DNA from: Pseudothauera rhizosphaerae
GTDB taxonomy: Bacteria; Pseudomonadota; Gammaproteobacteria; Burkholderiales; Rhodocyclaceae
Length of the DNA: 64,000 nt
Direction of reading: 5' to 3'
Assembly: GCF_004801305.1 (NCBI RefSeq)
Contig: NZ_SSOD01000017.1
Coordinates: forward strand, 42,801-106,800
Both the position numbers and the translations under genes were made by a program. This document shows, one piece after another, positions 61,480 through 64,000 of the stretch (within the stretch, counting starts at the first letter, position 1; every line of letters starts with the position of its first letter). The notes below the pieces were generated by a model. That model had not been told where the DNA came from, searched no databases, and worked only from the letters and a program-made list of their open reading frames with translations.

Positions 61480-61746
61480 ATGGCTTTCAAGCCCAAGTTC
61501 AAGAAGAAGGATGACCGCGGCCGCGGCCTGTTCAAGCGCCGCAAGTTCTGCCGCTTCACCGCGGAGAAGATCGAGGAAGTCGACTACAAGGATGTGGACA
61601 TCCTCAAGGACTTCATCACCGAGAACGCCAAGATCATGCCGGCGCGCATCACCGGTACCAAGGCCGGCTACCAGCGCCAGCTCTCCGTGGCCGTCAAGCG
61701 TGCCCGCTTCCTGGCGCTGCTGCCGTACACCGACCTGCACCAGTAA
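61480..61746 (+). CDS. rpsR: 30S ribosomal protein bS18
   Basis: An 88-residue basic protein. [20 protein letters not shown] and [20 protein letters not shown] are bS18 hallmarks, ending [15 protein letters not shown]. The start follows the priB stop by two bases, with TGGAAGGAAAC as ribosome site. Confidence 0.97.
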   Translation: MAFKPKFKKKDDRGRGLFKRRKFCRFTAEKIEEVDYKDVDILKDFITENAKIMPARITGTKAGYQRQLSVAVKRARFLALLPYTDLHQ

Positions 61747-61761
61747 GGGGAGAACGGAAAC

Positions 61762-62214
61762 ATGCAGATCATTCTTCTCGAAAAGGTCGTCAACCTCGGC
61801 GGTCTGGGCGACGTGGTCAAGGTCAAGGACGGCTACGCGCGCAACTTCCTGATCCCGCAAGGCAAGGCCAAGCGCGCCACCGAAGCCAACAAGGCCGAGT
61901 TCGAAGCGCGCCGCGCCGAACTCGAACGCCTGCAGGCCGAAAAGCTGACCGCCGCCCAGGAACTGGCCGGCAAGCTGGAAGGCGTGACCGTGCAAGTGGC
62001 CCGCAAGGCCGGTATGGACGGCCGCCTGTTCGGCTCCGTGAGCAACGCCGACATCGCCGAAGCGCTGGTCGCCCAGGGCTTCGACATCGAGCGCTCCGCC
62101 ATCCGCATGCCGGAAGGCCCGCTCAAGCAGGTCGGCGACTCCCAACTGGAAGTCGCGCTGCACTCCGACGTGGTGACCACCATCAACGTCTCCGTGCTCG
62201 GCGAACAGCAGTAA
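61762..62214 (+). CDS. rplI: 50S ribosomal protein bL9
   Basis: A 150-residue protein. [20 protein letters not shown] and [18 protein letters not shown] form the RNA-binding N-domain. A connecting helix and C-domain ([20 protein letters not shown]) follow. The length is standard. It lies 15 bases after rpsR and is followed by an intrinsic terminator. Confidence 0.97.
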   Translation: MQIILLEKVVNLGGLGDVVKVKDGYARNFLIPQGKAKRATEANKAEFEARRAELERLQAEKLTAAQELAGKLEGVTVQVARKAGMDGRLFGSVSNADIAEALVAQGFDIERSAIRMPEGPLKQVGDSQLEVALHSDVVTTINVSVLGEQQ

Positions 62215-62234
62215 GCGTCGGCCGTACCCGCGTG

Positions 62235-62260
62235 CAAGGGGCTGCTTCGGCAGCCCCTTG
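62235..62260 (+). terminator. Intrinsic terminator after rplI
   Basis: CAAGGGGCTGC (62235-62245) pairs perfectly with GCAGCCCCTTG (62250-62260) around a TTCG tetraloop, followed by TCGTTTCT. It closes the rpsF operon 20 bases after the rplI stop. Confidence 0.85.
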
Positions 62261-62334
62261 TCGTTTCTGCGTCGCCGAAGAGCGGCTGCGCTCCGTTAGA
62301 ATCTTCTCCTTCCCACCCCGCCCGGACCCCGATC

Positions 62335-63738
62335 ATGGACAGCAGCACCCGCAGCAGATTTCCGGATCAGTTCGCCGATTCCCAGGTGGCCGGCCTCAAG
62401 CTGCCGCCGCATTCGCTCGAAGCCGAGCAGTCGCTGATCGGCGGCATCCTGCTAGACAACGCGGCCTGGGAGCGGGTGGCCGACCTGGTCGGCGAGGCCG
62501 ATTTCTATCGCGACGACCACCGCCGCATCTACCGCCACATCGCCAAGCTCGTCGACTTCGGTAAGCCGGCGGACGTGGTGACGGTGTTCGAATCGCTGGA
62601 GAAGAGCGGCGAGGCCGAGCAGGCCGGCGGCATCGCCTATCTGGCGGAAATCGCCAACAGCACCCCATCGGCGGCCAACATCCGGCGCTATGCGGAGATC
62701 GTGCGAGAGCGGGCCATCCTGCGCAAACTGGTGGCGGTGGGCGACGAGATCGCCGCCAGCGCCCTCGCCCCGTCCGGCAAGGACGCCAAGCTGCTGCTCG
62801 ACGAGGCCGAAGCCAAGGTGTTCGAGATCGCCGAGGCCGGCGCGCGCCATGCCAGCGGCTTCGTCTCCATCCAGCCCATCCTCAAGCAGGTGGTGGACCG
62901 GGTGCAGGAACTCTACGACCGCGACAACCCCAGCGACGTCACCGGCGTGCCCACCGGTCTCGTGGATCTGGACGGCCTGACCTCCGGCCTGCAGCCCTCG
63001 GACATGATCGTGGTCGCCGGCCGTCCGGCCATGGGCAAGACCACGTTCGCCCTCAACGTCGCCGAGCACATCGCCGTCGAGTGCCGCCTGCCGGTGGCCA
63101 TCTTCTCCATGGAAATGCCCGGCACCCAGCTCGCCACCCGCTTCATCTCCTCCATCGGCCGCATCGACCAGAGCAAGATCCGCTCGGGCCGCCTCGGCGA
63201 CGAGGATTGGCAGCGCCTCACCGCGGCCATGGGCAAGCTCTACGACGCACCCATCTACATCGACGAGACGCCGGGCCTCAACCCCATAGACCTGCGTGCC
63301 CGCTGCCGCCGCCTCGCGCGCCAGTGCGGCAAGCTCGGCCTGATCGTCATCGACTACCTGCAACTGATGAGCAGCACCCGCGATGGGGACAACCGGGCTG
63401 CCGAGCTGTCGGAAATCTCGCGCTCGGTGAAGTCGCTGGCCAAGGAACTGCACGTGCCCATCATCGCGTTGTCCCAGCTCAACCGCAGCCTGGAGCAGCG
63501 CCCCAACAAGCGTCCGGTGATGTCCGACCTGCGTGAGTCCGGCGCCATCGAACAGGATGCGGACATCATCATGTTCATCTATCGCGACGAGGTGTACAAC
63601 CCCGATTCGCCCGACAAGGGCAGCGCGGAGCTGATCATCGGCAAGCACCGTAACGGCCCCACCGGCATGGTGCGGCTCACCTTCATCGGCGAGAGCACCC
63701 GCTTCGAGAACTACGCCGGCGCGCCGGGCGGCTATTGA
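62335..63738 (+). CDS. dnaB: Replicative DNA helicase DnaB
   Basis: A 467-residue helicase. The N-terminal domain begins LKLPPHSLEAEQSLIGGILL. The RecA-like domain has GVPTGLVDLDGLTSGLQPSD near residue 202, VVAGRPAMGKTTFALNVAEH (Walker A) near 223, LGLIVIDYLQLMSSTRDGDN (Walker B) near 336 and SDLRESGAIEQDADIIMFIY near 398. No intein is present. TTAGAATC at about 62296-62303 may be its -10. It follows the rplI terminator. Confidence 0.97.
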   Translation: MDSSTRSRFPDQFADSQVAGLKLPPHSLEAEQSLIGGILLDNAAWERVADLVGEADFYRDDHRRIYRHIAKLVDFGKPADVVTVFESLEKSGEAEQAGGIAYLAEIANSTPSAANIRRYAEIVRERAILRKLVAVGDEIAASALAPSGKDAKLLLDEAEAKVFEIAEAGARHASGFVSIQPILKQVVDRVQELYDRDNPSDVTGVPTGLVDLDGLTSGLQPSDMIVVAGRPAMGKTTFALNVAEHIAVECRLPVAIFSMEMPGTQLATRFISSIGRIDQSKIRSGRLGDEDWQRLTAAMGKLYDAPIYIDETPGLNPIDLRARCRRLARQCGKLGLIVIDYLQLMSSTRDGDNRAAELSEISRSVKSLAKELHVPIIALSQLNRSLEQRPNKRPVMSDLRESGAIEQDADIIMFIYRDEVYNPDSPDKGSAELIIGKHRNGPTGMVRLTFIGESTRFENYAGAPGGY

Positions 63739-63776
63739 GGTATTCGTGAGTCGAATGTCATGAAAGTCGGAATTTG

Positions 63777-63804
63777 TTGACAGGCTGTTTGAGGTCTTTA
63801 TAAT
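63777..63804 (+). promoter_or_regulatory. Consensus sigma70 promoter, probably of an rRNA operon
   Basis: TTGACA at 63777-63782 and TATAAT at 63799-63804, both perfect, with a 16-base spacer. The bases after -10 are TCGCGCC, a GC-rich discriminator typical of stringently controlled rRNA promoters. No other promoter in the window matches the consensus at both boxes. Confidence 0.8.
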
Positions 63805-63821
63805 TCGCGCCTCTTTGGCTG

Positions 63822-64000
63822 GATGCGGTGCTTCCGGAGGGCTTGGAAGCGGCGCATCGGTCGGGGGAAGGGGAGCGGTACTTCCGGTGTCTGGGTGGTG
63901 AGTTGGGGCGCTGGAGGGGGTTGACGGGAGTAGTTGTATGGGTCAAACTTTCGCTTCTTCGCTGCCCGCGCAGCGGTTCTTTAAAAACCTGGACAATCGA
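63822..64000 (+). other. rRNA operon leader (partial; 16S gene lies beyond the window)
   Basis: No protein gene is seen here. A strong hairpin occupies 63822-63858 (GATGCG and GCTTCC pairing with GGAAGC and CGCATC around a 9-base loop, with one 2x2 internal loop). A near-repeat of its 5' side, GCGGTACTTCCGG, follows at 63875-63887. GGTTCTTTAAAAA at 63975-63987 resembles the boxA antitermination element TGCTCTTTAACA, and the window ends CTGGACAATCGA, similar to the boxC region just ahead of 16S rRNA in proteobacteria. Confidence 0.7.

Noticed and set aside
63822..63858. Intrinsic terminator after dnaB
   Set aside because: The hairpin is strong but has no following T-run, and it lies downstream of a consensus promoter, so a leader-RNA structure is more likely.

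Overview
The window is GC-rich, densely coded chromosomal DNA of a Gram-negative bacterium. LPS-core genes, a TonB-dependent B12 receptor, PriB in the rpsF-priB-rpsR-rplI cluster, a single-domain heptose kinase and a GTP-type PEP carboxykinase together suggest a betaproteobacterium, probably of the Rhodocyclales (Azospira/Azoarcus/Thauera type). That placement is inferred from gene content. No phage, insertion sequence, CRISPR array or tRNA was seen.

Layout. 1-1,723 (+): the 3' end of an unidentified gene, a DUF115/sialyltransferase-like protein and a divergent CMP-sugar synthetase-like protein. 1,771-10,170 (-): an LPS inner-core operon, hldE1-hldD-waaF-waaC-kinase-waaG-waaP-double kinase, with three separate genes of the WaaP/Kdo-kinase type. 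10,254-14,551 (-): cobU, cobT, cobS and cobC, with a VapBC pair inserted between cobT and cobS and a RelE/ParE-type pair between cobC and the LPS operon. 14,644-22,839 (+): a cobalamin riboswitch followed by btuB, btuC, btuD, btuF, cobO, cobA, cbiA/cobB and bluB, covering B12 uptake, adenosylation, the corrin branch point, a,c-amidation and lower-ligand synthesis.

22,888-26,592: comEA, rhlE, ampD and a lytic transglycosylase. 26,708-32,424: an aminotransferase, pckG and, divergently, maeB (the PEP/malate/pyruvate node). 32,528-34,749: a patatin-like lipase and a D,D-endopeptidase. 34,756-39,425: an IclR regulator divergent from lutA-lutB-hydroxyacid dehydrogenase-lutC (lactate oxidation). 39,507-43,196: an RluB-type pseudouridine synthase, an AmpG-like permease, uppP and a small Cys-rich protein. 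43,324-47,604 (-): a MacAB-like exporter made of an adaptor, an ATPase and two permeases. 47,668-51,701: glnS, an MscS-family channel and a tandem universal stress protein. 51,801-54,755: a large, unrecognised kelch-like membrane-anchored protein. 54,787-60,150: an internally deleted KefB-type antiporter remnant, crcB and hrpA. 60,163-63,738: a His-rich secreted protein, then rpsF-priB-rpsR-rplI and dnaB. The last 260 bases carry a consensus sigma70 promoter, a strong hairpin and a boxA-like sequence, which looks like an rRNA operon leader whose 16S gene starts just beyond the window.

Most points of interest are local: an inverted repeat translated into the N-terminus of WaaF, a KefB homologue that appears to have lost two internal blocks in frame, two toxin-antitoxin pairs threaded into biosynthetic clusters, a dehydrogenase inside the lut operon, the uncharacterised kelch-like protein, and several operator-like palindromes. 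I did not find a clearly new multi-gene defence or metabolic system; the best candidate for new biology is the DUF115-like/CMP-transferase pair beside the LPS cluster.
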